A stretch of DNA of 64,000 bases, taken from positions 434,001-498,000 of the forward strand of contig CP098528.1 of the NCBI GenBank assembly GCA_030440445.1, read 5' to 3'. This document shows positions 37,608 to 47,472 of this stretch, piece by piece. The position numbers and the translations under genes are program-made. Position 1 is the first letter of the stretch, and every line of letters starts with the position of its first letter. A model generated the notes under the pieces. It had not been told where the DNA came from and did no database searches. It saw only the letters and a program-made list of their open reading frames with translations. The stretch comes from Halomonas sp. KG2. GTDB taxonomy: Bacteria; Pseudomonadota; Gammaproteobacteria; Pseudomonadales; Halomonadaceae.

Positions 37608-38234
37608 CTACTCTTCTATGTACCCATGGCGGGCATGGAAGCGTTGCAGCTCCCTTGCGTCAGGAGACTGGCCGGTGAATATTGCGACATAGGCGGGGAT
37701 GCGCTGCATACGCACTTTGATCGGCTCCTGCGTCTTCATCGAGATATAGCCGATCTGGGTTAGGTAGATCGTGCGGGCACGAACGTTAGCTGCCAATGAA
37801 TCATAACCGTAGCGCTGGAACATGCGTGTCAGGGCTTCAATGCGTGTGGCATCGGCAGTCTCGATTTCACTCACCACCGGCGCCGACTGCAGCGCCCAGC
37901 TGCGCATGGCGAACTCTAGCGGAGAGTCGAATAAGTCAGGGTTCAACCAGCAGTCGAAGACATTAAGCATCGCCTCGACGATATTCTCGGCATAAGCTTC
38001 CGTCTGATGCACTAGTCCCTGGGTATTCTTTTCACGCCAGCGTGCGATCAGTGCTTCGAGCAGTGACTCACGGTCCTTAAAGAACCAGTAGAAACTGGTC
38101 CGAGAAAGCTTTAGGCGCTTGGCCAGGGGCAGAATGCGGACGCTATCGATGCCTGATTCCAGTAGCGTTTCAAACGCCGCATCAAGCCAGACGTCTTGGG
38201 AGCCCTTGGTGGCGGACGTATTGGGGGAGGGCAT
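37608..38234 (-). CDS. TetR-family transcriptional regulator
   Basis: 208 residues. The N-terminal helix-turn-helix domain reads VWLDAAFETLLESGIDSVRILPLAKRLKLSRTSFYWFFKDRESLLEALI, a standard TetR DNA-binding region. The C-terminal domain resembles regulators found beside Rieske and betaine-type demethylases. It lies between gbcA and the DgcA paralogue, on the same strand as both, and 132 bp before the latter. A perfect 10-bp inverted repeat 31 bp before its start suggests autoregulation. The ligand is unknown. Confidence 0.87.
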   Translation of the reverse strand: MPSPNTSATKGSQDVWLDAAFETLLESGIDSVRILPLAKRLKLSRTSFYWFFKDRESLLEALIARWREKNTQGLVHQTEAYAENIVEAMLNVFDCWLNPDLFDSPLEFAMRSWALQSAPVVSEIETADATRIEALTRMFQRYGYDSLAANVRARTIYLTQIGYISMKTQEPIKVRMQRIPAYVAIFTGQSPDARELQRFHARHGYIEE

Positions 38235-38264
38235 TGGGCTAACCTTTAGAAATGTTGCGATGTA

Positions 38265-38293
38265 GTGTACACATGTGTCTTTTATGTGTACAC
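38265..38293. promoter_or_regulatory. Perfect inverted repeat, likely TetR operator
   Basis: GTGTACACAT (38265-38274) and ATGTGTACAC (38284-38293) are perfect 10-bp arms with a 9-bp spacer. The site starts 31 bp upstream of the TetR start codon, which fits autorepression. Confidence 0.7.
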
Positions 38294-38363
38294 GTAGTTA
38301 GCGCTCTCGGCTGAGTCCTGGTGAAGGTGACGATCAATGGCTCTATGTGCGCCGCTCAACAAG

Positions 38364-38387
38364 TCTGGCCCGCATAAGCGGGCCAGA
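38364..38387 (-). terminator. Terminator of gbcA
   Basis: TCTGGCCCGC (38364-38373) and GCGGGCCAGA (38378-38387) form a 10-bp GC-rich stem with a 4-nt loop, 27 bp past the gbcA stop on the minus strand. The T-tail is weak. Confidence 0.7.
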
Positions 38388-38414
38388 TAGATGGGGAAAT
38401 CACTCAGCAAAACG

Positions 38415-39701
38415 TCAGCCTTGCGCTAACTGTAACGCGGGAGCCTCGTGGCCTAGATTCTCAAGCATGCGCGCGGCGTACCAATTGACAAAGTCGATAA
38501 CACCGAACTCATAGGTTTCAGAATAAGGCCCAGGCTGATAAGCCTTTGAGTTGATGCCGCGTTGGTTCTCTTCGGCGAGCTGGCGATCCTGGTCGTTGGT
38601 CGCATCCCATACTCGGCGAAGCTGCTCGGGGTCGTAGTCGACGCCTTCCACGGCATCCTTGTGAACCAGCCATTTAGTGGTCACCACGGTTTGCTGCGGA
38701 CCAATTGGCAATACGCGAAATACCACTGCGTGATCGCCCATGAAATGGTTCCATGAGTTGGGCAGATGAAGGATACGCAGTGAGCCCATATCGGGGCTTG
38801 ATAAACGTCCCATCAGTTTCTTGCTGCCGGGCTTACCATCCATTGTCATGGAAACAATGCCATCCAGCAGTGGCGTACGCGTCAGGCGGTTGCGTTTACC
38901 AAACCGCTTCAACTCGTAGGGCACTTGCTCGGCATCCCAGTCTGCTTGTTTACGTGCCACCAGCGCTTTATAAGCGGGTGTTGCACGGGGGTCGTCGGTA
39001 TCATCAAACTCCTGCAACGAATTAAGCAGTTCAGGGTGCGCGCCGTTACAGTGGTAGCACTCGCGATTATTTTCGATCACGAGTTTCCAGTTGGCTTGCT
39101 CGACGATGCTGGATTCAGTGGCAACCTTGACGTTATCCATCTGGTATGGCTCAAGATAATGCTCAAGCGTTGCCAGGAAGTCGTCAATGGCAGGTGGTTC
39201 ATCGCTCAGGTTGATAAAGATGAAGCCGCCAGCTGTTTGGACGTTGACCGGCTTGAGGCCAAACTGGTTGAGGTCGAAGTCAGTGCCCATGTCGCTACCG
39301 GCAAACAGCAATCGGCCATCAAGCTCGTAAGTCCACTGATGATACGGGCAGACAAGTTTTGCTACCTTACCCTTATCTTTTACGCACAGGCGCGAACCGC
39401 GATGGCGGCACACATTGTGAAACGCATGAATAACGCCTTCACTACCGCGCACAATAACGATGGGGTTGTCGCCAATATCCAAGGTGATGAAGTTACCCTT
39501 GGCGGGGATCTCACATGTCATGCCTGCGAACAACCACTCTTTTTCGAAAATCTCTTGCATATCAAGAGCAAACAGTCGGGCATCGTTATAAAACGGTTGC
39601 GGGAGAGAAAAGGTACGCGCCCTTTCCTGCAGCATATGGGCCGTTGATTCACGAGCCGCAGCGAGTGGGTCGTCCATCATATTAGAAACACTTTTTTCCA
39701 T
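38415..39701 (-). CDS. gbcA: Glycine betaine demethylase Rieske oxygenase subunit GbcA
   Basis: 428 residues, matching the family length of about 429. The Rieske [2Fe-2S] ligands are C98, H100, C118 and H121 (CRHRGSRLC and CPYHQW). The catalytic iron ligands are H217 and H222 in NNRECYHCNGAHPEL, with a downstream Asp. It oxidatively demethylates glycine betaine to dimethylglycine and formaldehyde, with electrons from GbcB. ATG 39701 has GAGG upstream; the annotated frame opens further at 39761 without a good site. It diverges from gbcB, as in Pseudomonas. A stachydrine demethylase is the main alternative, but glyA-sox-purU context favours betaine. Confidence 0.88.
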   Translation of the reverse strand: MEKSVSNMMDDPLAAARESTAHMLQERARTFSLPQPFYNDARLFALDMQEIFEKEWLFAGMTCEIPAKGNFITLDIGDNPIVIVRGSEGVIHAFHNVCRHRGSRLCVKDKGKVAKLVCPYHQWTYELDGRLLFAGSDMGTDFDLNQFGLKPVNVQTAGGFIFINLSDEPPAIDDFLATLEHYLEPYQMDNVKVATESSIVEQANWKLVIENNRECYHCNGAHPELLNSLQEFDDTDDPRATPAYKALVARKQADWDAEQVPYELKRFGKRNRLTRTPLLDGIVSMTMDGKPGSKKLMGRLSSPDMGSLRILHLPNSWNHFMGDHAVVFRVLPIGPQQTVVTTKWLVHKDAVEGVDYDPEQLRRVWDATNDQDRQLAEENQRGINSKAYQPGPYSETYEFGVIDFVNWYAARMLENLGHEAPALQLAQG

Positions 39702-40062
39702 ACCAGTATCCTCGTAAACCTCCGCTTTCCCCTCAAGGGCTGCGTGGCGGCCGTTAGTCAAGATTGTTTATCTTGTTGTTCTGTTGCGTAACCTGGCGTT
39801 TTATTCGAATGGGGCCTGATGTCAGTGTCTGATTGTGTTGCAGGCTAACCCCTACCAGTTATCTGCCCGCGACATCAGGTGGCGTAACGGCGACTAAAGA
39901 AGAGCTTTCTAAGCAATAAAAAGTGGCACGAGGTAAGTGCGCGTCGTTGTCAGGTAAGTCGGCTAAGAGGAGCGTCCCCAAAATGCACATCAACGGTGCT
40001 GGGCTATAGCGAATATGGTTCGGTAATGCATAGCGATGAAGGCTGGTCAGGCAGAGGCGATA
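39702..40062. promoter_or_regulatory. Divergent gbcA-gbcB control region with a long-range inverted repeat
   Basis: A 361-bp spacer between divergent genes. CCTGATGTC (39815-39823) and GACATCAGG (39871-39879) are perfect 9-bp arms 47 bp apart. In Pseudomonas the AraC-type regulator GbdR acts on this promoter pair, but I could not recognise its site with confidence. No gene is seen inside. Confidence 0.5.
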
Positions 40063-41169
40063 ATGACAACTAATTTCTTTAACCCGGTCACGACCCAAAC
40101 CTGGACTAACGGCCGCCACCAGGTACGTTGCGTTAAGGTGATCCAAGAAACCCAAGATGTACGCACGTTCTGTTTTATGGCGGAGCAACCCGTACTGTTC
40201 TTCTTCAAGCCTGGCCAGTTTGTGACCCTTGAGCTTGAGATCGATAATCAGCCGATCATGCGCTCCTATACAATCTCAAGCTCACCCTCTATTCCTTACA
40301 GCTTTTCGATCACTGTTAAGCAGGTGCCGGGAGGCAAGGTTTCCAATTGGCTGCATGCCAATTTAAAAATAGGCGACGAGCTGGTGGTGCATGGGCCAGT
40401 CGGTAACTTTAACTCGATCGATTTTCCCGCCGAGAAAGTGTTGTTCCTTTCTGGCGGTGTTGGCATTACCCCTTTAATGTCCATGACACGTTGGCTTTTT
40501 GATACTAATGCCGCTGTTGATGTTGAATTTATACATAGTGCTCGAGCTCCCCGCGATGTCATTTATCATCGTGAATTGGTGCATATGTTTTCGCGTATCC
40601 CCGAATTCAAACTGCATATTATCTGTGAGAGTAAAGAGGATATTGGAGAGGCGTGGGCTGGCTACCGGGGTTATCTTACCGAGCCGCTGTTTGAATTAAT
40701 GGTGCCGGACTTTATGGAGAGGGAGATCTTTTGTTGCGGCCCGACTCCCTATATGAACGCCATCAAGCGTATTTTGCAGCACCATAACTTTGATATGAGC
40801 CATTATCACGAAGAGTCGTTTGGCGCCACGCCTGTCGATGTTCGTGATGATGTGCGTGAGCTGGCCGAGCAAGCAGAAGTTGATGCTGAAAATGTTGATA
40901 GCAATGACTTGCATAGTATTGAGTTCGCATCGACCGGCAAAAGTGTGCGCATTCAGCCTGGCGAAACGGTGCATGCAGCCGCGGCGAAATTGGGTCTGCA
41001 TATCCCCAAAGCATGTGGTATGGGGATATGCGGTACTTGCCGCGTAGAGCTCAAGTCGGGGGAGGTAGATATGGAGCACAACGGTGGCATTACGGATGAG
41101 GATGTCGCAGAAGGATACATTCTATCTTGCTGCAGTCGCCCTAAAGGGGATCTCGTCGTCGATTTTTAA
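40063..41169 (+). CDS. gbcB: Glycine betaine demethylase reductase subunit GbcB
   Basis: 368 residues. An FAD-binding ferredoxin-reductase domain (PIMRSYTISSSPS) and NAD domain (FLSGGVGITPLMSM, IFCCGPTPYM) precede a C-terminal plant-type [2Fe-2S] ferredoxin (CGMGICGTCRVEL with a later Cys in ILSCC). It passes electrons from NADH to GbcA. ATG 40063 has GAGGCG upstream; an in-frame ATG at 40036 is possible. A strong terminator follows. Confidence 0.9.
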   Translation: MTTNFFNPVTTQTWTNGRHQVRCVKVIQETQDVRTFCFMAEQPVLFFFKPGQFVTLELEIDNQPIMRSYTISSSPSIPYSFSITVKQVPGGKVSNWLHANLKIGDELVVHGPVGNFNSIDFPAEKVLFLSGGVGITPLMSMTRWLFDTNAAVDVEFIHSARAPRDVIYHRELVHMFSRIPEFKLHIICESKEDIGEAWAGYRGYLTEPLFELMVPDFMEREIFCCGPTPYMNAIKRILQHHNFDMSHYHEESFGATPVDVRDDVRELAEQAEVDAENVDSNDLHSIEFASTGKSVRIQPGETVHAAAAKLGLHIPKACGMGICGTCRVELKSGEVDMEHNGGITDEDVAEGYILSCCSRPKGDLVVDF

Positions 41170-41194
41170 CGCAGTCCTTTTTTAATGCTTCAGT

Positions 41195-41235
41195 AAAGCG
41201 CCCTTTATGGTTTTTGCCGTTTAGGGCGCTTTTTT
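41195..41235 (+). terminator. Terminator of gbcB
   Basis: AAAGCGCCCT (41195-41204) pairs with AGGGCGCTTT (41223-41232), and the T-run continues to 41235. Confidence 0.85.
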
Positions 41236-41458
41236 ATGGGTAATCAATGACGGTCTATCTGCGCAGCTTGGCTAATTGATGTCGATGTCGCAAATGCATC
41301 GAGTGGTGACGTCAACAAGTATCTTGGGCCAGGAAACCAACGATAGTATCGCGGTAAGAAAACGTTGATAGAAACTCTGGTTGATAGAAACCTTGGTTTG
41401 TCAGCGTTAAATAGAACGTCCAGCACTTAATAAAAAAGTCACTCATCAGGAGGCGATA
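41236..41458 (+). promoter_or_regulatory. Leader of the glyA-sox operon with a direct repeat
   Basis: GTTGATAGAAAC occurs at 41364-41375 and again at 41380-41391, a 16-bp period. A strong ribosome site (AGGAGG, 41448-41453) precedes glyA. No glycine riboswitch core is recognisable. Confidence 0.45.
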
Positions 41459-42760
41459 ATGCTTCAAAGTAATTTTTCCCCCAAAGCACGTTTGGCCAGT
41501 TACGACAGTTTGCTTGCAGAAGCAATTGCTGAAGAAACGGTACGCCAAGAAGCGCATATTGAGCTGATCGCCTCCGAAAATTACACCAGTCAACTTGTCA
41601 TGGAAGCGCAGGGTACCCAACTGACTAACAAGTATGCGGAAGGCTATCCAGGCCGTCGCTACTACGGCGGTTGTGAATTCGTTGACAAGGTTGAGGCCTT
41701 AGCCATTGAACGTGCCTGCAACTTATTTAGTGCCAATTATGCCAATGTGCAGCCGCATTCCGGCGCCCAGGCAAATGCCGCTGTGTTTATGGCGCTGGTC
41801 AAACCTGGTGATACGATTCTAGGTATGAGCCTTGCCCACGGCGGCCATTTAACCCACGGCGCCGCCCCTAACTTCTCGGGCAAACACTACAACGCTGTTC
41901 AGTACGGCCTCAAGCCGGAAACCGGTGAGATCGATTACGAAGAAGTTGAGCGTTTGGCTCGCGAGCATCAGCCGAAAATGATCATTGCCGGTTTCTCTGC
42001 TTACTCTCGCGTGGTGGATTGGCGCCGTTTCCGCACTATCGCTGATGAAGTGGGTGCTTACTTAATGGTCGACATGGCCCACGTTGCAGGTTTGGTGGCA
42101 GCTAACCTTTATCCGAGCCCGCTGCCTCATGCCCACGTCGTCACTACGACTACCCACAAAACACTGCGTGGCCCCCGCGGCGGCCTGATTCTGTCTGCGG
42201 ATGGCGATGAGGCGCTCTACAAAAAGCTTAATGGTGCGGTCTTCCCAGGCCAGCAAGGTGGCCCATTGATGCATGTTATCGCGGCGAAAGCGGTGGCGTT
42301 CAAGGAAGCCATGAGCCAGGAGTTTGTGCGTTACCAGCAGCAGGTGATTGACAACGCCCAAGCCATGGCCAACGTATTCATGGAGCGCGGCTATGATGTT
42401 GTGTCGGGTGGTACCGAAGATCATCTTTTCTTAGTCTCGCTTATCCAGCAGGGCGTCACGGGTAAGGATGCGGATGCTGCCTTGGGCCGCGCGCATATCA
42501 CCGTTAATAAGAACACGGTGCCCAACGATCCGCAGAGCCCCTTCGTGACATCGGGTCTACGTATTGGTACCCCCGCGGTCACCACGCGTGGCTTCAATGC
42601 TCAAGAGTGTGGCGAACTCGCTGGCTGGATTTGCGACATCCTCGACGTATTAGCTGCTGGGAGTGATACCGCTGCCATCGAGGCCGAAGTGCTGGCTAAA
42701 GTGAGTGACGTGTGTGCCCGGCACCCTGTCTATGCTGAAGCTGTCGAATCTATTGCTTGA
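41459..42760 (+). CDS. glyA: Serine hydroxymethyltransferase GlyA (betaine-operon copy)
   Basis: 433 residues. The N-terminal [19 protein letters not shown] motif is present, and the PLP-binding lysine lies in [16 protein letters not shown]. It converts glycine plus methylene-THF to serine, so it consumes both products of sarcosine oxidation. It is the first gene of the glyA-soxB-soxD-soxA-soxG-purU operon, as in Pseudomonas glyA1. A second housekeeping glyA is expected elsewhere. Confidence 0.94.
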   Translation: MLQSNFSPKARLASYDSLLAEAIAEETVRQEAHIELIASENYTSQLVMEAQGTQLTNKYAEGYPGRRYYGGCEFVDKVEALAIERACNLFSANYANVQPHSGAQANAAVFMALVKPGDTILGMSLAHGGHLTHGAAPNFSGKHYNAVQYGLKPETGEIDYEEVERLAREHQPKMIIAGFSAYSRVVDWRRFRTIADEVGAYLMVDMAHVAGLVAANLYPSPLPHAHVVTTTTHKTLRGPRGGLILSADGDEALYKKLNGAVFPGQQGGPLMHVIAAKAVAFKEAMSQEFVRYQQQVIDNAQAMANVFMERGYDVVSGGTEDHLFLVSLIQQGVTGKDADAALGRAHITVNKNTVPNDPQSPFVTSGLRIGTPAVTTRGFNAQECGELAGWICDILDVLAAGSDTAAIEAEVLAKVSDVCARHPVYAEAVESIA

Positions 42761-42765
42761 ATCGG

Positions 42766-42777
42766 CTTGCCGGCAAG
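42766..42777 (+). other. Palindrome between glyA and soxB
   Basis: CTTGCCGGCAAG is a perfect 12-bp palindrome in the 47-bp glyA-soxB gap. It may protect or process the polycistronic message. Confidence 0.4.
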
Positions 42778-42807
42778 GCCCGGCGCGGCTGAACTAAGGA
42801 GACCACT

Positions 42808-44058
42808 ATGCAACGCTATTCCGGCTTCGGCCTGGTCAAGCACGCGCTGAGCCACCATGAGAACTGGGAGCGCCAATGGCGCAATCCCACGCCTAAAAAG
42901 CAGTACGATGTAATCATCGTCGGTGGTGGTGGCCACGGTTTGGCCACGGCTTACTACTTGGCCAAAGAGTTCGGTGTCAAGAATGTCGCGGTGATCGAGA
43001 AGGGCTGGTTGGGCGGTGGTAATACCGCCCGTAATACGACCATCGTGCGTTCGAACTACTTATGGGACGAATCGGCTGCTCTTTACGAACATGCCATGAA
43101 GCTGTGGGAAGGGCTTTCTCAAGACCTTAACTACAACGTCATGTTCTCCCAGCGTGGGGTGCTCAACTTGGGGCATACCCTGCAAGATATGCGCGATATC
43201 CAGCGTCGGGTTAACGCGAATCGCCTAAACGGCATTGATGGCGAAGTGCTGGACACCAAGGGTGTGCAGGCACTGGTGCCGATCATGGATTGCTCCAAGA
43301 ACGCTCGCTACCCGGTGATGGGCGCTTCCTGGCAGCCGCGTGCTGGGGTAGCGCGGCACGATGCTGTGGCCTGGGGCTATGCGCGCGGTGCTGATGCTCA
43401 CGGGGTGGACATTCTCCAGCAGACCGAGGTGACCGGCTTCAAAATCCGTGACGGTAGGATCTACGGTGTGCACACCAACCGTGGCGATATCGAGGCCAAG
43501 ACAGTGGGCTGTGTGACCGCCGGTAATTCTGGCGTGTTGGCCAACATGGGCGGCTTTAAGTTGCCTTTGGAATCCCACCCGCTACAGGCCCTGGTCTCCG
43601 AGCCGATCAAACCGATTCTCGATACCGTGGTGATGTCTAATCACGTGCATGGCTATATCAGTCAATCTGATAAAGGCGACCTCGTCATTGGCGCTGGCAT
43701 TGACGGCTATAACGGCTATGGTCAGCGCGGTAGCTATCCTACCGTGGAACACACCCTTCAGGCGATCGTCGAGATGTTCCCGATCTTCTCTCGGGTGCGT
43801 ATGAATCGTCAGTGGGGCGGGATTGTCGATACCTGTCCGGATGCTTGTCCGATTATCTCTAAAACACCGGTGAAGGGATTGTTCTTCAACTGTGGTTGGG
43901 GCACAGGTGGCTTCAAAGCTACTCCAGGATCGGGGCACGTGTTCGCTGCCAGTTTGGCTAAGGGTGAGATGCACCCCATTGCTGAGCCGTTCTCCATGTT
44001 CCGCTTCCATAGCGGTGCGCTGATTGATGAGCACGGCGCCGCCGGCGTGGCCCACTAG
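42808..44058 (+). CDS. soxB: Sarcosine oxidase beta subunit SoxB
   Basis: 416 residues. The FAD-binding motif is [37 protein letters not shown] holds the histidine region that in this family attaches FMN covalently. The C-terminal segment is [19 protein letters not shown] followed by [16 protein letters not shown]. It oxidises sarcosine to glycine within the heterotetramer, in the cytoplasm. AAGGAGA precedes the ATG. Confidence 0.94.
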   Translation: MQRYSGFGLVKHALSHHENWERQWRNPTPKKQYDVIIVGGGGHGLATAYYLAKEFGVKNVAVIEKGWLGGGNTARNTTIVRSNYLWDESAALYEHAMKLWEGLSQDLNYNVMFSQRGVLNLGHTLQDMRDIQRRVNANRLNGIDGEVLDTKGVQALVPIMDCSKNARYPVMGASWQPRAGVARHDAVAWGYARGADAHGVDILQQTEVTGFKIRDGRIYGVHTNRGDIEAKTVGCVTAGNSGVLANMGGFKLPLESHPLQALVSEPIKPILDTVVMSNHVHGYISQSDKGDLVIGAGIDGYNGYGQRGSYPTVEHTLQAIVEMFPIFSRVRMNRQWGGIVDTCPDACPIISKTPVKGLFFNCGWGTGGFKATPGSGHVFAASLAKGEMHPIAEPFSMFRFHSGALIDEHGAAGVAH

Positions 44059-44083
44059 GGTTCATACGAGAGGAGTATTCGTC

Positions 44084-44425
44084 ATGTTTTATATTTATTG
44101 CCCCTACTGCGGCGAGCACCGTGAGGAAGAGGAGTTTCACCCCAAGGGCCAGGCGCATATTGAGCGACCCAAAGAGCCTGAGGCGTGTAGCGATGAAGAG
44201 TGGGGAGACTACCTTTTCTTTCGCAACAACCCCAGAGGAGTGCATCACGAAATGTGGGTGCATGCGGTAGGTTGCCGCAAGTTCTTCAACGTGACGCGCC
44301 ACACGGTGAGCTACGAGATTCTCGAAACCTACAAAATGGGCGAGCAGCCGACGATAACTGCCGACAGCCAAAAGCAGCCTCGCGAGGCGGCAGCGGTAAG
44401 CCATCAGGAAGGAGTGCGGGCATGA
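44084..44425 (+). CDS. soxD: Sarcosine oxidase delta subunit SoxD
   Basis: 113 residues. The zinc-binding N-terminus is FYIYCPYCGEHREEEEF, with further ligands near HEMWVHAVGCRKFFNV. It is a small structural subunit of the complex. ATG 44084 follows AGAGGAG; the longer in-frame start lies inside soxB. Its end overlaps soxA by 4 bp. Confidence 0.93.
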   Translation: MFYIYCPYCGEHREEEEFHPKGQAHIERPKEPEACSDEEWGDYLFFRNNPRGVHHEMWVHAVGCRKFFNVTRHTVSYEILETYKMGEQPTITADSQKQPREAAAVSHQEGVRA

Positions 44426-47400
44426 GTCAGTCTAAGCAACAAGTGTTCCGCCTAAAGGCAGGCGGACGAATCGATCGCTCTCGCACGTTGAGCTTTACCT
44501 TTAACGGTCAGCATTATCAAGGGCATCCTGGAGATACCCTGGCCTCGGCGCTGCTGGCTAACGGTGTGGATATCGTTAACCGCAGCTTTAAGTACTCGCG
44601 CCCCAGAGGCATCGTCGCCGCAGGCGCCGAAGAGCCCAATGGCATTGTTCAATTAGGCAGTACTGAAGCGGCACAGGTGCCTAATGTCCGCGCTACCCAG
44701 CAAGCGTTGTTTGATGGATTAGCCGCCTGTAGCACCAACGGTTGGCCTAATGTACAGCGCGACTTGATGGGCTTGATAGGTAAGTTAGGTGGGCAATTTA
44801 TGCCGCCGGGCTTCTACTACAAGACGTTTATGGCACCGGCGTCGATGTGGCTGACCTACGAAAAGTATATTCGTAAGGCGGCAGGTCTGGGCCGCAGCCC
44901 GATGGAAGCCGATCCAGACAGCTATGACCACCTTCATCAACACTGCGATGTGCTGGTCGTTGGCGCGGGTGCGGCTGGCTTGTCTGCAGCATTGGCTGCT
45001 GCCCGTGGCGGTGCGCGGGTGATCGTTGCCGATGAGCAAGAAGAGATGGGCGGCTCACTGTTGGGTAGCCGCGAAACGCTGGATGCCAAGTCGGCAGACC
45101 AGTGGGTTGCTCGAGTGCTTGAAGAGCTAGCCGGATGTGAGAACGTCACACTGCTGCCACGCACCACGGCTAACGGTTATCACGATCACAATTTTGTGAC
45201 ACTGCACGAGCGGCGTACTGAGCATCTGGGCGAAACGGCGCCTGTCGTCAATGGCCGCCGCCCGGTACGTTCCCGTATGCATCGAGTTCGCGCTGGTCAG
45301 GTGATCCTAGCCACAGGCGCTCACGAGCGGCCATTGGTGTATGCGGGAAATGACGTTCCAGGCAACCTATTGGCAAGCGCTGTTTCTACCTACATTCGAC
45401 GCTATGGTGTTGTGCCAGGTCGCCAACTGGTGCTCTCCACTAGCAACGACGATGGCTATCGCGCCGCCTTAGACTGGAAGGAAGCAGGCTGCGAAGTGGT
45501 GGCGGTTGTTGATGCCCGCGAAGCGCCTGCAGGGGATTGGGTCGATGCCGCCCGTGTCCAAGGTATCAAGATCATCACCGGCAGTGCCGTTATCGAGGCG
45601 AAAGGCAGCAACCGAGTCACTGCCGCACGGGTGGCCAAGATCGATATTGGCGCTTATCGAGTCAGTGGCCCAGTCCAGGAATTGGCCTGCGACACTATTG
45701 CTAGCTCAGGTGGCTATAGCCCGGTCATCCACTTGGCTTCCCATACCGGTGCGCGGCCTACTTGGCGTGACGATATCCTCGGCTTTGTGCCAGGGCTAGT
45801 GAAGGGCGTTCATGCCTGTGGTGGCGCTAATGGCACCTATGCGTTGGGAGATGTACTTGCCGAGGGTGTTGAAGCGGGTATTAAAGCAGCGGCAGCCACA
45901 GGCCACGCAGCTCAGCCGGTTAACCTGCCTAGCGTTGAACGTCTTCAGCAGGGGCCTGCGGTGGCACTTTTCCAGGTTCCTCATGAGAAACCCACGCTGC
46001 GCGGGCCGAAGCAATTCGTCGACCTGCAGAACGACGTCACCGCAGCGGGCATCGAACTGGCTACCCGGGAAGGCTTTGAGTCTATCGAGCATATTAAGCG
46101 CTATACCGCGATGGGTTTCGGTACCGACCAAGGCAAGTTGGGCAATATTAACGGTATGGCCATTGCTGCTCGCTGCCTGAATCGCTCCATCCCCGAGGTG
46201 GGCACCACGGTATTTCGGCCTAATTATACGCCGGTGACCTTTGGCGCCATCGTGGGGCGCCACTGCCGTGATCTGTTCGATCCCGAGCGCTATACCGCTC
46301 TTCATCAGTGGCACGTTGAGCGCGGCGCCGAGTTTGAGGATGTCGGCCAGTGGAAGCGTCCCTGGTACTACCCACAGAAAGTGAATGGCAAGACCGAGAC
46401 CATGCACGAAGCGGTTGCCCGCGAATGTTTAGCGGTGCGCGAGAAGGTGGGTATTCTCGATGCTTCGACGCTTGGCAAAATCGACATTCAAGGGCCGGAT
46501 GCGCGTGAATTCCTGGCGCGTGTCTATACCAACAAGTGGGAGAAGCTGGCGGTTGGTAAATGCCGCTACGGCCTGATGTGCAAAGATGATGGCATGGTCA
46601 CCGATGACGGTGTGACCAGCTGTCTTGCTGAAAATCACTTTTTGATGACCACCACCACCGGTGGTGCAGCAGCGATATTGGAATGGTTGGAGTTATGGCA
46701 TCAGACCGAGTGGCCAGAACTGGATGTCTACTTCTCATCAGTGACTGACCACTGGGCCACCATGACGATCACTGGACCCGAAGCGCGCAAGCTGCTGGCT
46801 GAGATGACGGATATCGATCTCGACCGCGATAGCTTTAAGTTTATGGAGTGGCGTGCTGGAAAAGTGGCCGGGGTGCCTGCACGTGTCTATCGGATCTCCT
46901 TTACCGGTGAGTTGACCTTTGAGATTAACGTCCAAGCCAACTACGCCATGCACGTGTGGCAGACCCTGTTCAAGCATGGTGAGAAGTATGGCTTGACGCC
47001 CTATGGCACAGAGACCATGCACGTCCTGCGCGCTGAAAAAGGCTTTATTATCGTTGGCCAGGAAACCGACGGTTCCGTGACGCCGGAAGACCTGGGCATG
47101 CAGTGGTGCGTAGGTTACGACAAGCCTTTCTCATGGATTGGCAAGCGAGCCCTGACGCGAACGGATACCAAGCGTGAAAACCGCAAACAGCTAGTGGGGC
47201 TCAAACCGAAGGACCCTACGGTGGTGCTGGAAGAGGGCGCCCAGATTGTGTTTGATCCCAAGCATGCGATCCCAATGCCCATGGTGGGGCATGTGACCTC
47301 AAGCTACTACAGCCCAATTCTGGACTCTGGATTTGCCTTAGCGGTGGTTAAGGGCGGCCTCAAGAAAATGGGCGAAACCGTCTATCTGCCCATGGCAGAC

Positions 47401-47472
47401 GGCCAAGTTCACGAAGCCGAAATCGTCAGCACCATTTTTTATGATCCCAAGGGAGAGCGCCAAAATGTCTAA
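44422..47472 (+). CDS. soxA: Sarcosine oxidase alpha subunit SoxA
   Basis: 1,016 residues, the normal length. An N-terminal BFD/2Fe-2S-like cap (GDTLASALLANGVDIVNRSFKYSRPRG) precedes an NAD-binding flavoprotein domain (VLVVGAGAAGLSAALAAARGGARV). The last 400 residues are a glycine cleavage T-protein domain (CRYGLMCKDDGMVTDDGV) that binds folate. The iminium product becomes 5,10-methylene-THF when folate is present. It overlaps soxD and soxG. Confidence 0.95.
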   Translation: MSQSKQQVFRLKAGGRIDRSRTLSFTFNGQHYQGHPGDTLASALLANGVDIVNRSFKYSRPRGIVAAGAEEPNGIVQLGSTEAAQVPNVRATQQALFDGLAACSTNGWPNVQRDLMGLIGKLGGQFMPPGFYYKTFMAPASMWLTYEKYIRKAAGLGRSPMEADPDSYDHLHQHCDVLVVGAGAAGLSAALAAARGGARVIVADEQEEMGGSLLGSRETLDAKSADQWVARVLEELAGCENVTLLPRTTANGYHDHNFVTLHERRTEHLGETAPVVNGRRPVRSRMHRVRAGQVILATGAHERPLVYAGNDVPGNLLASAVSTYIRRYGVVPGRQLVLSTSNDDGYRAALDWKEAGCEVVAVVDAREAPAGDWVDAARVQGIKIITGSAVIEAKGSNRVTAARVAKIDIGAYRVSGPVQELACDTIASSGGYSPVIHLASHTGARPTWRDDILGFVPGLVKGVHACGGANGTYALGDVLAEGVEAGIKAAAATGHAAQPVNLPSVERLQQGPAVALFQVPHEKPTLRGPKQFVDLQNDVTAAGIELATREGFESIEHIKRYTAMGFGTDQGKLGNINGMAIAARCLNRSIPEVGTTVFRPNYTPVTFGAIVGRHCRDLFDPERYTALHQWHVERGAEFEDVGQWKRPWYYPQKVNGKTETMHEAVARECLAVREKVGILDASTLGKIDIQGPDAREFLARVYTNKWEKLAVGKCRYGLMCKDDGMVTDDGVTSCLAENHFLMTTTTGGAAAILEWLELWHQTEWPELDVYFSSVTDHWATMTITGPEARKLLAEMTDIDLDRDSFKFMEWRAGKVAGVPARVYRISFTGELTFEINVQANYAMHVWQTLFKHGEKYGLTPYGTETMHVLRAEKGFIIVGQETDGSVTPEDLGMQWCVGYDKPFSWIGKRALTRTDTKRENRKQLVGLKPKDPTVVLEEGAQIVFDPKHAIPMPMVGHVTSSYYSPILDSGFALAVVKGGLKKMGETVYLPMADGQVHEAEIVSTIFYDPKGERQNV

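Noticed and set aside
38265..38293. Treating the TetR dyad as the same element as the nic GTGTACGC sites
   Set aside because: They share only the TGTAC core; symmetry and spacing differ, so a common regulator is unlikely.
38415..39701. Stachydrine demethylase instead of GbcA
   Set aside because: Divergent gbcB and adjacent glyA-sox-purU match the betaine cluster; the alternative is kept only as a minor possibility.
41236..41458. Glycine riboswitch before glyA
   Set aside because: The conserved glycine aptamer core sequences are not visible, and the leader is short and low in the expected stems.
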